Shown piece after piece: positions 56,301 to 62,606 of a stretch of DNA of 64,000 bases. Origin of the DNA: Enoplosus armatus (taxonomy: Eukaryota; Chordata; Actinopteri; Centrarchiformes; Enoplosidae). Location of the stretch: NCBI RefSeq assembly GCF_043641665.1, contig NC_092180.1, positions 12,641,891 through 12,705,890 of the forward strand, written 5' to 3'. The notes under the pieces were generated by a model. The model was given only the letters and a program-made list of their open reading frames with translations. It was not told where the DNA came from and made no database searches. Within the stretch, counting starts at the first letter, position 1; each line of letters opens with the position of its first letter. Made by a program: the position numbers and the translations under genes.

Positions 56301-59300
56301 TCACTCAGATTCAAAAACATTTGGATGAACCAAAACTCCAAACCTTGCTGACAACCACTAAAGATGATTGATTGATGGTGATGATGATTATTTGACTACA
56401 TCGCTCACTTCTTGTGTCAATTCTTTCAGAGACCGATTTTGGTGAAACGCTGAGGAGAAATTTAACAACAATTCAGAACCACACCCATGTTATTCCAGAA
56501 AATCCCAGCAAGAGCCCAATGACAGTCAAGCCAAGTCGTTCGCTCATCCAATAAAGTTAGGAAGGCTTCGTGTTGATGCAGATAACTGTCAATCGTCTAT
56601 TGTAGAGCCTACTTATACTACTCACTACCTTACCAACATCCCCCTTAAGATATGTTCCGCATTGTTTTGCAAGGCTACTGCTCTTCTTGTCCACAAGTCT
56701 TTGACCAACACCCAGCAAGGACATTTACTCCACCCTATTCTTGCTGTTGCACTTGAATTAAATTGAAATCGATATTAATGTGCTTTATAATATGAATAAA
56801 GCCCAAGAGCTATAATGGCGTGATTATAGGAGAGAGAGAGAGTCAGTCTTTTTTTTCCAAGATCTGCCATGTGACTCAGATTATAGCCGGTGCATCTCTC
56901 CCTCCATTTCACCCCTCCAATAACCCCTCCTAACACCACCTCCTCCCTCAAAAGGCATTTTCTGTTTTCCTTCTTTCTCTCTCTCTGCTATCCACCTGCC
57001 TCCTGCTGTGCGTATCTGCCCTGGATTTCCCTCCAGGGATGAAAGGATAAGCAGGTCAGATGTCCTTGATAACTGCTGCACTCCAGAGTCCCCTGGCATT
57101 GAAACAACACAAACAGCTGCTTTCTCTCAATGTTTTTATCTAGACTCTGACAGAAGGTGATACTTAAATAACAAGAAGCTCTCCTTGATTATCATAGTCC
57201 ACTGTCTTCTCTTACTCAGATGGTGGTTTGAATATATTGAATATTGAATCCGGGCATCTGGACATGATCATACTTAAATTAAGCTTACGCTGTATGTATT
57301 AATAAAATTACATGAACACATACTTGTGTTCAGATCCAGATAGGTCACAGCCGTGGACAACCTAGCCAAAAAACTGAAGCCCAGCTGAACCAACAGGCTG
57401 CTGTCTTCAATATGGGCAACTGGCAGCCCTCTCATCTTATACACACAGACAGCCTACACCTGCTCTCCTTAACGGCTGGGAGGACTTTGAATCAAGGGCC
57501 TATAATCAAAGACTCGCCTTTTAGTGTGAGCAGGAATAAGTGACAAGAGTCAGGTGCTGCACGTAGTATAGGTGCATTTATACATCTGGCTGCATCTGGA
57601 CACTGTTGGTGTACTTTGTGGTTCTCGACACATCCTTCTTCATAATGTTGGACAGTAGCTGCTGTCTACAGTGGCCCAGACCTTTTCCATGTGCTGTTCT
57701 CAAAATGGCCTTGAGTATGCCCAGGAGCGTTCCCTGTGACAATTCTGACCCTGCTTCCGTGTGAAATGTCCTTCTTTTTCCATATAATACCAATAACCCT
57801 TTTTCTACTGCCCATCGAAAGCCTGACCATCTTGTTGTGTGTGCTGACTGCGTGCAAGATTTATGACCGCGCAGACTGTATAATTGATAAATGTGTGAAT
57901 GCATGCGTATATGCAGATACCCAATGTAGTATAAAACGAAACATGTACACGTGAGCTGCCCATGTCCTTTTTGGACAATATCTGCCCTTTTTTGAGGCAC
58001 TGTAATGATATTTTGGGGAATTTTTTCCTTGTTCACACTTATGAACTGACACTTAAATTTAACGTGTTAAAATGAAGGCATGTGAAGCCCTTTGGGAAGC
58101 ATATAAACAGAAGATTGGATAAATGCTTTATAAATGGATGGCGCAACTCGTTCCACAGACGCTGCTCCACACTCACTTGCCACATCAGCTCTGATCTCCA
58201 AAAGGGACGGGGAGTCTAGGACACAGAACAAAAACACCACCAGGACTCTTCTCCTCTCCCTAGCACTTGGTCCTCTAATTACATTTCCCTCCTTCATTGA
58301 TGTAAATGGAGATGTGTAATCATCAAAGCAAAATAGAGGCTGTTCTTGGCCCGCTGTGCAACTCTAATTAATACAACCTCCTTCATCCAAATGCATTTTC
58401 CACTTATTTCAGCCCCTCTTCTCAAAACACAAGGCTTACGACTGGAGGGACTGCTGATGCTCTAAATTACGTTTCTTTATTTTTTGTGTTGCGTTCACAA
58501 AAGTAAGCAGGAATGGCTGAAGGCCAACAAAGATTGAGGCCAACATTTAGTGAAGACATAGTGAAGAAGATGTCAACACTACAGCAGATTAATGTGGTTT
58601 TCAACTAGTTTGATATCAGTTAAATGTTTGATTCATTGAAAAACCCAATGTAGCTATAAAGTGATTGACCAAATTCCTATTTAAATGACACTCTTAAAAA
58701 TATAATTGTAAATGTTATACAACAATCATTACCATTGCTAAATAAGTCAATTATATTATTCTGTGTGATTATATCACCAAATGTTAGTCAACCAGTATAG
58801 CCAGACTGTCTTCTCTGTGTCTCTCTCTGTATGTTAAAGATGTCCTGAGCTGTCTGACTCTGACACAGCTCTGTAGCTTCTTTAACTGAAGAAAAAGTCA
58901 TTCATGACAGTAAAGCCAAACTCTTCTTCAATGGCTTGACAACATTTTAAATATGGGCTGTGATTCACAGGTCTGGAACCAAGCTAGTTTACACCCAACT
59001 TTGAAAACACTGTCCTTTCCTCTCTCCTTGGTGCCAGCGCAGGAACTCTGGCACCAACCAGAAAGATCTTTCCCTTTCCGTCTTCATAGAAACACATCCT
59101 CCTCAAAACAGCAATTAACATAAACTGTTCTTTTTGTAGTAAAGGTCTATCATGGCAAACTGAAAGGCAGCTTCAACTTCACTTAGATTAGGTTGGACAA
59201 AGTGCTTTCTTTCTGTTCACCCTAATTGTTTTTGCCACAATTTAGTGAAAGCTAAATACCTAATGACACATCACACTTACCTAATGACACACTTAAAGTA

Positions 59301-62300
59301 CACACTATTGGGCAATTATTGCAATACTGACCTCTGACACATGAAGCAAACACACCCACAGACAGTACTCTATTCCTGAAAGACAGCACAGCAATATTTT
59401 ATTACAGTTTATCATTAACTGTAGCTTCATGCGATGTGTGACTAATACTGGTGTTAGGGCAGTTCATCACAACTCATCAGGTAGGAGTGAATATGTGGAT
59501 ATTTAGTGCTAACACAGTGGAAGATAAGTTGTTTTTTACTGTTCACAGATTATTCCTGACAATGCATGATGAAATCTGTTACCACAACATTTAGTTAGTT
59601 AGGGCAAGTCTTTCTCACTTTGGATGCTTAATGTGTCTACTGTCTTTGCACTGTTGGCTAATCTGTGCAGTGACCTCTGAATAGAAGTCACTAGGTCTTT
59701 TAGGTGTTTTAAAGGAGACACTACAATAAAAAGGAGGCTCTACTAGGTATTTACAGTAGGACAAGATGGAAATATAAAATAACATAAACCTAGGAGGACC
59801 TTCTTCCGATATTGAGATATTTGTTTATGTATGTATTCCCATCAAAACCTCATGGGTGCTATAGTAAAATAGTATATGCACAGTAATTATTTGGAATCAT
59901 TCATTTCTGCAACTACAACAACATTTTGTAAAACAATAACGTAATAAAATTGTATTATTATGTTACGATTCTACTGGAAGATAAAAGATGACACTGAATT
60001 ATTACCCAGCCATAACAATAACAACATGGCTTGAAATATGAACACGAATGCTTGTATCATGCTTTTCAGAAAAATTGATGAAAGAGCCCTCTATGAAAAT
60101 ATACTTTGAGTGATAAAGGCTAGAGGAACAGAGGTTAGCGTGGAAAGAGGACAAAACTTCTGTTTTCCACCTTTAAAAAACATGTGTGCATGAAAAGTTG
60201 GCTATAACTGACATACAGTCTTCCTATCACTAGAAAACACTGAGTTATATGAAAGAGACATCAATTCATCACCTGCATTAAATATGTAAGTAGGCTGTAG
60301 ACTAATCGCAACCATGCTGCCGCTACTGCCCATCAGCATCAGGCAACAGGACTTCTTCCATCCCTGTTTTTACTTTCTCCCAACATTTCACTTGTAGTAT
60401 TATCAGAGCCACTTTAAATCTACTATTAATGCAAACCTAACACTTCCTGCTGCTTCTTCAAATACTTCACAAACTGCAGGAAAGCTTTTATTCTGAGGCA
60501 GCAACAGGAAATGTAGTCTTAATTACAAAGGATAGTGACCATGCTTACTCATTGCTCGACACAAGACAGTCTACATCAAGATTGTGACATTTTCTCGCAC
60601 TTTGTTTGTCGGACTACCTGTTCAGGCTCTGGTCATCGTTGCTCATGTTACCACAGGGCATTACAGAAAACTGTGTTGCCCCAAGGAAAAGCATTCATCC
60701 AGTTCTAACAGTTTCACTTTTAAAACTAAAGCAAACAACAATTGTCGAAAGTCCTACCTAATCATGACCTTTACACAGATTTCCAAGATAATAGAGAAAA
60801 AATGGAAAAGGAAGCACAGGAATGACTAATAAGCACATGAAACACTTTTGGCACATTACCAACTGCAAGCATACTACAGTAGTAAGTCTAGTAGGTGTGA
60901 CCAAGGCCATCATAACGTCACCAGCTGACATGACGGAGCTGGTTTCGTCTAACTGGAACAACCTACCAAACCTGAATATCACCACCTCTGTTGGACAAAC
61001 ACAGCACATTCCTCACTTGTCAAACTGAAAAGAATAAATCCCCTCACAGAAAAATACTATTGAAAACACTGTGTAAACAAATATTTAGGTCTAATTTTCA
61101 GGATTGGCACACTTACATTCTATTTATCACTATTTATCATTAAATTCATGTATTTTTTGAAAAATGACATTGCAATCAAATGCTGCATTTGTGGAAAGAT
61201 AGAGGTCACTGATGAAAGCCTACAGTATATGGTCACGACTGACCCAGTTTTCTACAAATTCTGCAGGAATGCTTCATTGATGATATATAATCTAAAACAT
61301 ATCATATAAAACTAGAACATATGTAAGGATTGGCTGATGTTTGCCTAGCTGTTTCTAAATGATGAATGGACAGCCATTACACATGGCTGGTACAGTGCTG
61401 CAGGTGAAAAAAACAGCATATATTAAGGTAGTGGTTCTCCAAAATGGATTTCAGAGACCTTAACTGGGACTTGATAACTGAGTGAAGGGGTGCCCAAAAA
61501 TTATGAATAGTTCAATTCAGTGTTAGTTAATTTACTTAAGGTCATTACAATAATATTGTTTATAAAGATCCCACTTTGGGTAACAGGTGGCTCTTTCTCC
61601 CTGATTGTTATCATCACCTTACTAACAATATTGACTTTTTCAAAAGTCTTTCATAAAACACAAACTACAACAAAACATAACCTAAAATGAAGGTATTCTC
61701 CAATGGGCCTTTATAGGGCAAACTTGTGTATGTATTGTAATGTATGGTCTACTATATTGTGGGATGTCTGACATGTAAAAAAGGGGGATTCCTTGGCTTC
61801 TTTAGTTCTGCCTCAGAGGATCGGGTAGTTTTTATATCCATGAGGATTTCCTGCCACTGTTTTAATAAACTATTAAGACTGGGCCTGTAGATATCAACAG
61901 GTAGCTATGAACACAGCTGGGTGACATCTTATCAACAGTAATAAACCAGATTATTTTGAAACTAGCACAGCAGAAACAGCATGGCTGGTTGTAGGCTATG
62001 TTACTAGGTGTAGATTTCAGAATTAACTCTCTAAGCAAAACACACACACACTCCCTCCCTCCCTCCCTCCCTCTCTCTCTCACACACACACCACCACCAC
62101 CACCATACTATATTACTACTACCAATAGTCTACAAAGTTATATAGTCACAGTACAATTAACCACCTCTATTTTAGCCATGTTAGCCTTTCAGTTTATCAC
62201 ACACACACACACACACACACATTAAGTTACATAAGCCAGCACCACAGTGTTGAACAAAACACTTCAGACTTGAATTTTATCCGGCCAGGTACCCACCTTA

Positions 62301-62320
62301 TTTGTAGCTTTGGAGGACAT
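13733..62320 (-). CDS. tjp1: tjp1 (ZO-1) tight junction scaffold, 29 coding exons
   Basis: Cytoplasmic MAGUK scaffold that links claudins, JAMs, occludin and connexins to ZO partners and F-actin at tight and adherens junctions. The spliced frame is 1709 codons, close to the human length of 1748. Domain order by residue: PDZ1 about 20-108 (GFGFG loop 30-34), PDZ2 about 203-281, PDZ3 about 432-515 (GLRLAGG loop), SH3 about 527-592, guanylate-kinase-like about 620-800, acidic U6-like segment from 820, alpha-type cassette 934-1017, Tyr/Pro-rich tail 1018-1292, actin-binding-region block 1320-1379, ZU5 about 1575-1709 ending [10 protein letters not shown]. Known family roles: PDZ1 binds claudin tails, PDZ2 dimerises ZO proteins and binds connexin, PDZ3 binds JAM, GK binds occludin and lacks kinase activity. 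All 28 junctions agree in phase and no frameshift was seen. The a or b fish copy is not resolved. Confidence 0.97.
14374..14957. mobile_element. Non-autonomous element with long imperfect terminal inverted repeats
   Basis: The left end (14374-14411, AAAGGAAGAGG...CATAACTCAGATG) and the right end (14918-14957) are near-perfect reverse complements over about 38-40 bp, including GGCCACAC and CATAACTCAGATG. The match continues inward imperfectly for another 35-45 bp (shared CTAAAGRTCTGYGTTT). The 584-bp length and lack of an ORF fit a MITE or foldback element. No clear target-site duplication was found and the superfamily is not assigned. Confidence 0.7.
14560..14685 (+). repeat. Common fish repeat fragment nested in the inverted-repeat element
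   Basis: Contains 'gtccttggtccagacactgaacc', 'aaattgctccc', 'gccatcggtgtgtg' and 'acgctatataaagacagtcca', phrases I recognise from a repeat scattered widely in teleost genomes. Its TATATAAAG (about 14656) therefore belongs to the repeat and is not evidence of a promoter. Confidence 0.6.
14985..15190 (-). repeat. Teleost interspersed repeat, ATTAATCGATTA type, copy C
   Basis: Read on the minus strand, it starts near AAGAGCTGAAACAGAAAATG-type sequence and carries AATAATTTATTAATCG (about 15125-15145), followed by the 'tctgatttctgagatgtgaggatt' and 'ggactgttggatgg' sections seen in this family. It is adjacent to the inverted-repeat element. Confidence 0.55.
17279..17422 (-). CDS. tjp1: tjp1 exon 28: ZU5 domain
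   Basis: Residues 1631-1679, from [14 protein letters not shown] through VELRLPHC to [10 protein letters not shown] and KSSDSSS. It is bordered by an AG acceptor and an unusual GTACGC donor. It retains the [14 protein letters not shown] segment known from mammalian ZO-1. Confidence 0.96.
17423..18332 (-). other. tjp1: tjp1 intron 27
   Basis: 910 bp, most of which is occupied by a teleost interspersed repeat at about 17640-18140. No coding exon was seen. Confidence 0.85.
17640..18140 (+). repeat. Teleost interspersed repeat, TTGGCCACTTGGTGGCAACAG type
   Basis: Recognisable phrases are 'ggccacttggtggcaacagaaacaagttctgaacacaac' (17693-17731), 'ggtctcctgaaggaaataactggctctttt' (17859-17888), 'ccagctagttgccaactgtgtctgtctgctg' and the closing 'atagacgctttaag' (18127-18140). 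From memory this is a widespread fish repeat. Borders are approximate and the class is not assigned. Confidence 0.65.
18333..18574 (-). CDS. tjp1: tjp1 exon 27: acidic linker and start of ZU5
   Basis: Residues 1550-1631. It reads [10 protein letters not shown], an Asp/Glu run ([10 protein letters not shown]), then [16 protein letters not shown] and [13 protein letters not shown]. The acceptor GACAG at 18575-18579 is the only one that keeps phase with exon 26. The KRYLS residues before SPSA are absent from the human sequence I recall. Confidence 0.96.
18640..18785 (-). CDS. tjp1: tjp1 exon 26
   Basis: Residues 1502-1550: [14 protein letters not shown], then [14 protein letters not shown] and the conserved AVPKAIPV. 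The donor is GTAGCA, and it ends two bases into a Ser codon. Intron 26 is only 65 bp. Confidence 0.94.
18786..19136 (-). other. tjp1: tjp1 intron 25, nothing recognised
   Basis: 351 bp of AT-rich sequence with no recognisable feature. Confidence 0.85.
19137..19396 (-). CDS. tjp1: tjp1 exon 25
   Basis: Residues 1415-1501: [25 protein letters not shown], then [18 protein letters not shown] and [15 protein letters not shown], matching the conserved block before the ZU5 linker in ZO-1. The GTAAGT donor closes it at phase 0. Confidence 0.96.
19637..19743 (-). CDS. tjp1: tjp1 exon 24
   Basis: Residues 1379-1415. A Pro-rich linker with [17 protein letters not shown], equivalent to the KRYEPIQATPPPPP segment of mammalian ZO-1. 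Confidence 0.94.
19948..20124 (-). CDS. tjp1: tjp1 exon 23: conserved actin-binding-region block
   Basis: Residues 1320-1379, containing [20 protein letters not shown] and QLSYFDKLQ, the most conserved part of the ZO-1 tail and within the region known to bind F-actin in mammals. Borders are AG and GTGATG. Confidence 0.96.
20268..20350 (-). CDS. tjp1: tjp1 exon 22
   Basis: Residues 1293-1320, [20 protein letters not shown] and LDQEKTF. It is weakly conserved against the human segment here. Phase 0 entry and two-base exit make it fixed in frame between exons 21 and 23, so skipping it would shift the frame. Confidence 0.92.
20517..21341 (-). CDS. tjp1: tjp1 exon 21: large Tyr/Pro-rich tail exon
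   Basis: Residues 1018-1292, 825 nt and phase 0 at both ends. It begins MFQKDPY (human VYRKDPY) and is full of degenerate repeats of the form R/H-Y-D-x-P, for example [29 protein letters not shown] and LHYDQDP. It ends with the conserved [20 protein letters not shown] block. The region is presumably intrinsically disordered and lies in the tail that leads to actin binding. The NPPYEN motif offers a PPxY-type site. Confidence 0.97.
21342..22556 (-). other. tjp1: tjp1 intron 20
   Basis: 1.2 kb. Near the exon 20 side there are GA-rich (22421-22437) and GGTA-type short repeats, which read as pyrimidine-rich sequence in the transcript. I saw nothing else. Confidence 0.85.
22557..22808 (-). CDS. 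tjp1: tjp1 exon 20: cassette exon equivalent to the alpha domain
   Basis: Residues 934-1017, 84 codons, phase 0 at both ends. It starts [10 protein letters not shown] and ends ASSEPK, and is Pro/Ala/Glu-rich. The mammalian alternatively spliced alpha domain has 80 residues and also starts KAEA and ends in a Lys codon at the same position, so this is its counterpart. The donor GTATCC is a poor match to consensus, which fits regulated skipping; skipping leaves the frame intact. In mammals alpha-minus and alpha-plus forms differ by cell type. Confidence 0.95.
22809..23728 (-). other. tjp1: tjp1 intron 19
   Basis: 920 bp. It contains an AT-only tract near 23490-23548 (TA-rich, strand-slippage prone). 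No exon or RNA gene was recognised. Confidence 0.85.
23729..24079 (-). CDS. tjp1: tjp1 exon 19: U6-like acidic segment
   Basis: Residues 817-933. It contains [40 protein letters not shown], and [10 protein letters not shown], near identical to mammalian ZO-1. The segment directly after the GK domain is known to modulate occludin binding and localisation. It ends KAPVPQQ at a GTAGCG donor. Confidence 0.97.
24131..24171. repeat. (TG)n microsatellite touching the exon 18 donor
   Basis: About 20 units. In the tjp1 transcript this is a (CA)n tract beginning a few bases after the GTAAGA donor of exon 18, inside the 97-bp intron 18. Confidence 0.97.
24177..24277 (-). CDS. tjp1: tjp1 exon 18: end of GK domain
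   Basis: Residues 783-816: [30 protein letters not shown]. It closes the guanylate-kinase-like domain. The donor GTAAGA runs straight into a (CA)n tract. Confidence 0.97.
24278..25291 (-). other. tjp1: tjp1 intron 17, nothing recognised
   Basis: About 1 kb of plain sequence with no repeat, exon or RNA gene that I can name. Confidence 0.8.
25292..25502 (-). CDS. tjp1: tjp1 exon 17: GK domain core
   Basis: Residues 713-783: [55 protein letters not shown]. The acceptor AAAG is preceded by a weak pyrimidine tract (TATTTTCTGTGTATA). Confidence 0.97.
25503..25886 (-). other. tjp1: tjp1 intron 16, nothing recognised
   Basis: 384 bp without a recognisable feature. Confidence 0.8.
25887..25969 (-). 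CDS. tjp1: tjp1 exon 16: GK domain
   Basis: Residues 685-712: [27 protein letters not shown]. Human has IIDQ where this has IIDR. It ends at phase 0 with a GTGAGA donor. Confidence 0.95.
25970..29259 (-). other. tjp1: tjp1 intron 15
   Basis: 3.3 kb of AT-rich sequence, with a poly(T) run near 28336-28347 and a very short CA tract near 26788. I found no further exon, RNA gene or mobile element here. Confidence 0.8.
29260..29355 (-). CDS. tjp1: tjp1 exon 15: GK domain
   Basis: Residues 653-685: [31 protein letters not shown]. The GPIADV loop sits where active guanylate kinases have the ATP-binding P-loop; here it is degenerate, as in all ZO proteins. Confidence 0.96.
29356..29715 (-). other. 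tjp1: tjp1 intron 14, nothing recognised
   Basis: 360 bp without a recognisable feature. Confidence 0.8.
29716..29900 (-). CDS. tjp1: tjp1 exon 14: SH3-GK hook and GK start
   Basis: Residues 591-653: [40 protein letters not shown], then [17 protein letters not shown]. The basic [14 protein letters not shown] stretch is the conserved linker between SH3 and GK, the U5 region in MAGUK terms. Confidence 0.96.
29901..31176 (-). other. tjp1: tjp1 intron 13, nothing recognised
   Basis: 1.28 kb without a recognisable exon, RNA gene or repeat. Confidence 0.8.
31177..31396 (-). CDS. tjp1: tjp1 exon 13: SH3 domain
   Basis: Residues 518-591. It encodes nearly the whole SH3 domain: [62 protein letters not shown]. 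This is almost identical to the human sequence. Confidence 0.98.
31502..31610 (-). CDS. tjp1: tjp1 exon 12: second half of PDZ3
   Basis: Residues 482-518: [36 protein letters not shown]. It carries the PDZ3 alphaB helix and last strand. Confidence 0.97.
31611..33506 (-). other. tjp1: tjp1 intron 11
   Basis: 1.9 kb. It contains an A-rich simple tract (31758-31794, AAAAC/AAAC units). No exon or RNA gene was recognised. Confidence 0.8.
33507..33657 (-). CDS. tjp1: tjp1 exon 11: first half of PDZ3
   Basis: Residues 431-481: [57 protein letters not shown] is the carboxylate-binding loop. It is closed by a GTACGC donor. Confidence 0.97.
33920..34025 (-). CDS. tjp1: tjp1 exon 10: linker before PDZ3
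   Basis: Residues 396-431: [34 protein letters not shown]. It matches the human [20 protein letters not shown] segment. Confidence 0.96.
34026..34702 (-). other. tjp1: tjp1 intron 9, nothing recognised
   Basis: 677 bp without a recognisable feature. Confidence 0.8.
34703..34842 (-). CDS. tjp1: tjp1 exon 9: PDZ2-PDZ3 linker
   Basis: Residues 349-396: [46 protein letters not shown]. The donor is GTACAG, a poor consensus match, but both phase and homology (human [10 protein letters not shown]) support it. Confidence 0.94.
34843..38736 (-). other. tjp1: tjp1 intron 8
   Basis: 3.9 kb. It holds a (GT)n tract at 35502-35540 and a purine-rich GA repeat near 36161-36236. No exon was recognised. Confidence 0.8.
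35502..35540. repeat. (GT)n microsatellite
   Basis: About 19 GT units with one GC interruption near 35527. Confidence 0.95.
38737..38872 (-). CDS. tjp1: tjp1 exon 8: Arg/Ser-rich linker
   Basis: Residues 304-349: [44 protein letters not shown]. It is equivalent to the human DISEIQSLASDHSGRS linker after PDZ2 and likely a phosphorylation-rich disordered segment. Confidence 0.95.
39056..39224 (-). CDS. tjp1: tjp1 exon 7: second half of PDZ2
   Basis: Residues 248-304: [56 protein letters not shown]. It includes the swapped strands used in ZO dimerisation. Confidence 0.97.
39225..40035 (-). other. tjp1: tjp1 intron 6, nothing recognised
   Basis: 811 bp. Only a T-rich stretch near 39919-39955 stands out. 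Confidence 0.8.
40036..40139 (-). CDS. tjp1: tjp1 exon 6: first half of PDZ2
   Basis: Residues 213-247: [39 protein letters not shown] is the carboxylate-binding loop of PDZ2. It is near identical to human. Confidence 0.97.
40401..40728 (-). CDS. tjp1: tjp1 exon 5: PDZ1-PDZ2 linker
   Basis: Residues 104-213. It starts with the basic [15 protein letters not shown], then an acidic stretch ([11 protein letters not shown]), a Gly/Ser/Arg-rich segment, [16 protein letters not shown], and [11 protein letters not shown], which begins PDZ2. The Gly/His-rich middle differs from mammals. Confidence 0.96.
40949..41051 (-). CDS. tjp1: tjp1 exon 4: second half of PDZ1
   Basis: Residues 69-103: [34 protein letters not shown]. 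It closes PDZ1, and the GTAAGT donor is at phase 0. Confidence 0.97.
41052..41605 (-). other. tjp1: tjp1 intron 3, mostly repeat
   Basis: 554 bp. A teleost-type interspersed repeat fills about 41258-41545; the rest is AT-rich with no other feature. Confidence 0.8.
41258..41545 (+). repeat. Teleost interspersed repeat, CTTTATTGATCCC..GGGGAAATTG type
   Basis: Begins with TCAGAATCAGAATCAG (41258-41273), followed by ACTTTATTGATCCCCGGGGG and GAAATTG (41278-41304), then A-rich sequence ending around 'attgcacttaaacatt'. I recall this as a very common fish repeat. The family is not assigned and the right border is approximate. Confidence 0.65.
41606..41730 (-). CDS. tjp1: tjp1 exon 3: first half of PDZ1
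   Basis: Residues 28-69: [45 protein letters not shown] is the claudin-tail binding loop. The donor is GTAAGT; the split Gln codon is completed by A from exon 4. Confidence 0.98.
41731..42808 (-). other. tjp1: tjp1 intron 2
   Basis: 1.08 kb. It holds a purine-rich stretch at about 42640-42790 and nothing else recognisable. Confidence 0.8.
42809..42865 (-). CDS. tjp1: tjp1 exon 2
   Basis: Residues 9-27: [19 protein letters not shown], equal to human [19 protein letters not shown]. It contains an internal ATG at 42854-42856 (residue 12) with G at -3 and +4, a possible second start site. Confidence 0.97.
43064..43163. repeat. Inverted repeat, perfect 17-bp arms
   Basis: GGTGGTGTTGTATTGGA (43064-43080) and its exact reverse complement (43147-43163) flank a 66-bp spacer; pairing extends inward through TGCAT on both sides after one mismatch. 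The 'gtattggactgcattatatt' phrase is one I associate with a common fish repeat, so this may be two opposed ends or copies of it. Confidence 0.75.
43358..43386. repeat. (CA)n microsatellite
   Basis: About 14 CA units. Confidence 0.95.
44800..44950 (+). repeat. Teleost interspersed repeat, ATTAATCGATTA type, copy D (other end)
   Basis: Contains 'tctctggcaacttgtcgt', 'cacatttttctgacaatttatagaaaaacgattgattgattcatc' and 'ctaatagactaattgataatgaaaactatctttagttgta', which is the opposite end, in reverse orientation, of the family seen at 2955-3245. Confidence 0.55.
45882..45911. repeat. (ATCC/ATTC)n short tandem repeat
   Basis: Tetranucleotide CATC/CATT units, about seven. Confidence 0.8.
46835..46925. 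promoter_or_regulatory. Candidate conserved non-coding element
   Basis: Dense homeodomain-like words (ATTACAGTAATTAATCAC at 46850-46867, GTGATGATTAACAGG at 46878-46892) in otherwise non-repetitive sequence. It looks like an enhancer-type element, but conservation cannot be judged from one sequence. Confidence 0.2.
47482..47549. repeat. (CA)n microsatellite, about 34 units
   Basis: Pure CA tract preceded by CGCG (47478-47482). Confidence 0.97.
49444..49475. repeat. (GAT)n trinucleotide repeat
   Basis: About ten GAT units. Confidence 0.95.
49620..49663. repeat. (CA)n microsatellite
   Basis: About 21 CA units. Confidence 0.96.
49966..50434. mobile_element. hAT-like non-autonomous DNA transposon
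   Basis: The left end is CAGTGTTTCCCCATACATAG at 49966 and the right end is GTGGGAAACATTG at 50422-50434, whose reverse complement is CAATGTTTCCCAC. A CAGTGTTTCCC terminus is typical of one hAT group in vertebrates. Next to the ends are similar flanks, TTTAACC (49959-49965) and TTGAACC (50435-50441), which may be a decayed target-site duplication. At 469 bp with no transposase ORF it is non-autonomous. Confidence 0.65.
51379..51455. repeat. (CA)n microsatellite, about 38 units
   Basis: The longest pure CA tract in the window. It lies in tjp1 intron 1. Confidence 0.98.
52157..52194. repeat. (CA)n microsatellite
   Basis: About 19 CA units. Confidence 0.96.
53344..53374. repeat. (CA)n microsatellite
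   Basis: About 15 CA units, preceded by CGCACG-type sequence. Confidence 0.95.
62041..62107. repeat. Compound microsatellite near tjp1 exon 1
   Basis: Successive tracts of CA, CTCC, CT, CA and CCA units. It lies about 190 bp inside intron 1 from the exon 1 donor; the transcript strand is purine-rich here. Confidence 0.95.
62198..62221. repeat. (CA)n microsatellite
   Basis: About 12 CA units, 75 bp inside intron 1 from the exon 1 donor. Confidence 0.94.
62297..62320 (-). CDS. tjp1: tjp1 exon 1: start codon and first 8 codons
   Basis: ATG at 62318-62320 with A at -3, encoding MSSKATNK, then a GTGGGT donor at 62295-62296 downward. Phase 0 joins it exactly to exon 2 (SAAMEET), giving an N-terminus of the same shape as human MSARAAAAK-STAMEET. 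The short conserved layout, the phase and the CpG-rich setting support it; the peptide itself is only loosely similar to human. Confidence 0.82.
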
Positions 62321-62487
62321 TTTACACTCCTATTCCGCTTTAAAAAGTGGCAGGTTAAAAGTTGTTGCTGTCTTTGTTGTGATAATCACTTGGGAGAGTG
62401 CGCTATTTTCCTTCCAGTTGAATTTTCGCCCAGCTGCCGCCACGCCGGGCTACGTTGTTATTTTATTTTATCCAGGACGACGGGAAA

Positions 62488-62553
62488 CATGTCACGAAAA
62501 GCCGTGTGGAAAGTCCAAAGTTCATTATCTTATCGTCGCTGCCTGAAACGCTA
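62488..62553 (+). other. Possible uORF on the divergent plus-strand transcript
   Basis: A 21-codon frame beginning MSRKAVWKVQ and ending TAA just before the plus-strand ATG at 62580. It would lie in the 5' leader of the divergent transcript if that starts further left. Confidence 0.25.
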
Positions 62554-62579
62554 ACGTTAGTCCAGTTAGGTATCGAGTC

Positions 62580-62606
62580 ATGGAAGAAACTCGAGCTGAA
62601 AAAAAG
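62580..62606 (+). CDS. Candidate first coding exon of an unidentified divergent gene
   Basis: ATG at 62580-62582 with G at -3 and G at +4, encoding MEETRAEKK and ending exactly at an excellent donor, AAG|GTAAGTAAG (62604-62615). It lies in the CpG-rich promoter, facing away from tjp1. I do not recognise the gene, and found no convincing second exon before 64000. It could also be the first exon of a non-coding RNA. Confidence 0.4.

Larger units (their letters stand above)
42866..62296 (-). other. tjp1: tjp1 intron 1, 19.4 kb
   Basis: The long first intron separates the 8-codon first exon from the PDZ1 exons, as in other vertebrates. It holds at least six (CA)n tracts, a (GAT)n tract, a hAT-like element (49966-50434), a hairpin repeat (43064-43163) and a fragment of the ATTAATCGATTA-type repeat. 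I recognised no gene or alternative tjp1 first exon in it. ORFs up to about 150 codons here (for example 57578-58036 minus) resemble no protein I know. Confidence 0.8.

Noticed and set aside
57578..58036. 152-codon minus-strand ORF in tjp1 intron 1
   Set aside because: It resembles no protein family I know, lacks splice context linking it to tjp1, and its composition looks like chance; possibly part of an unrecognised repeat.
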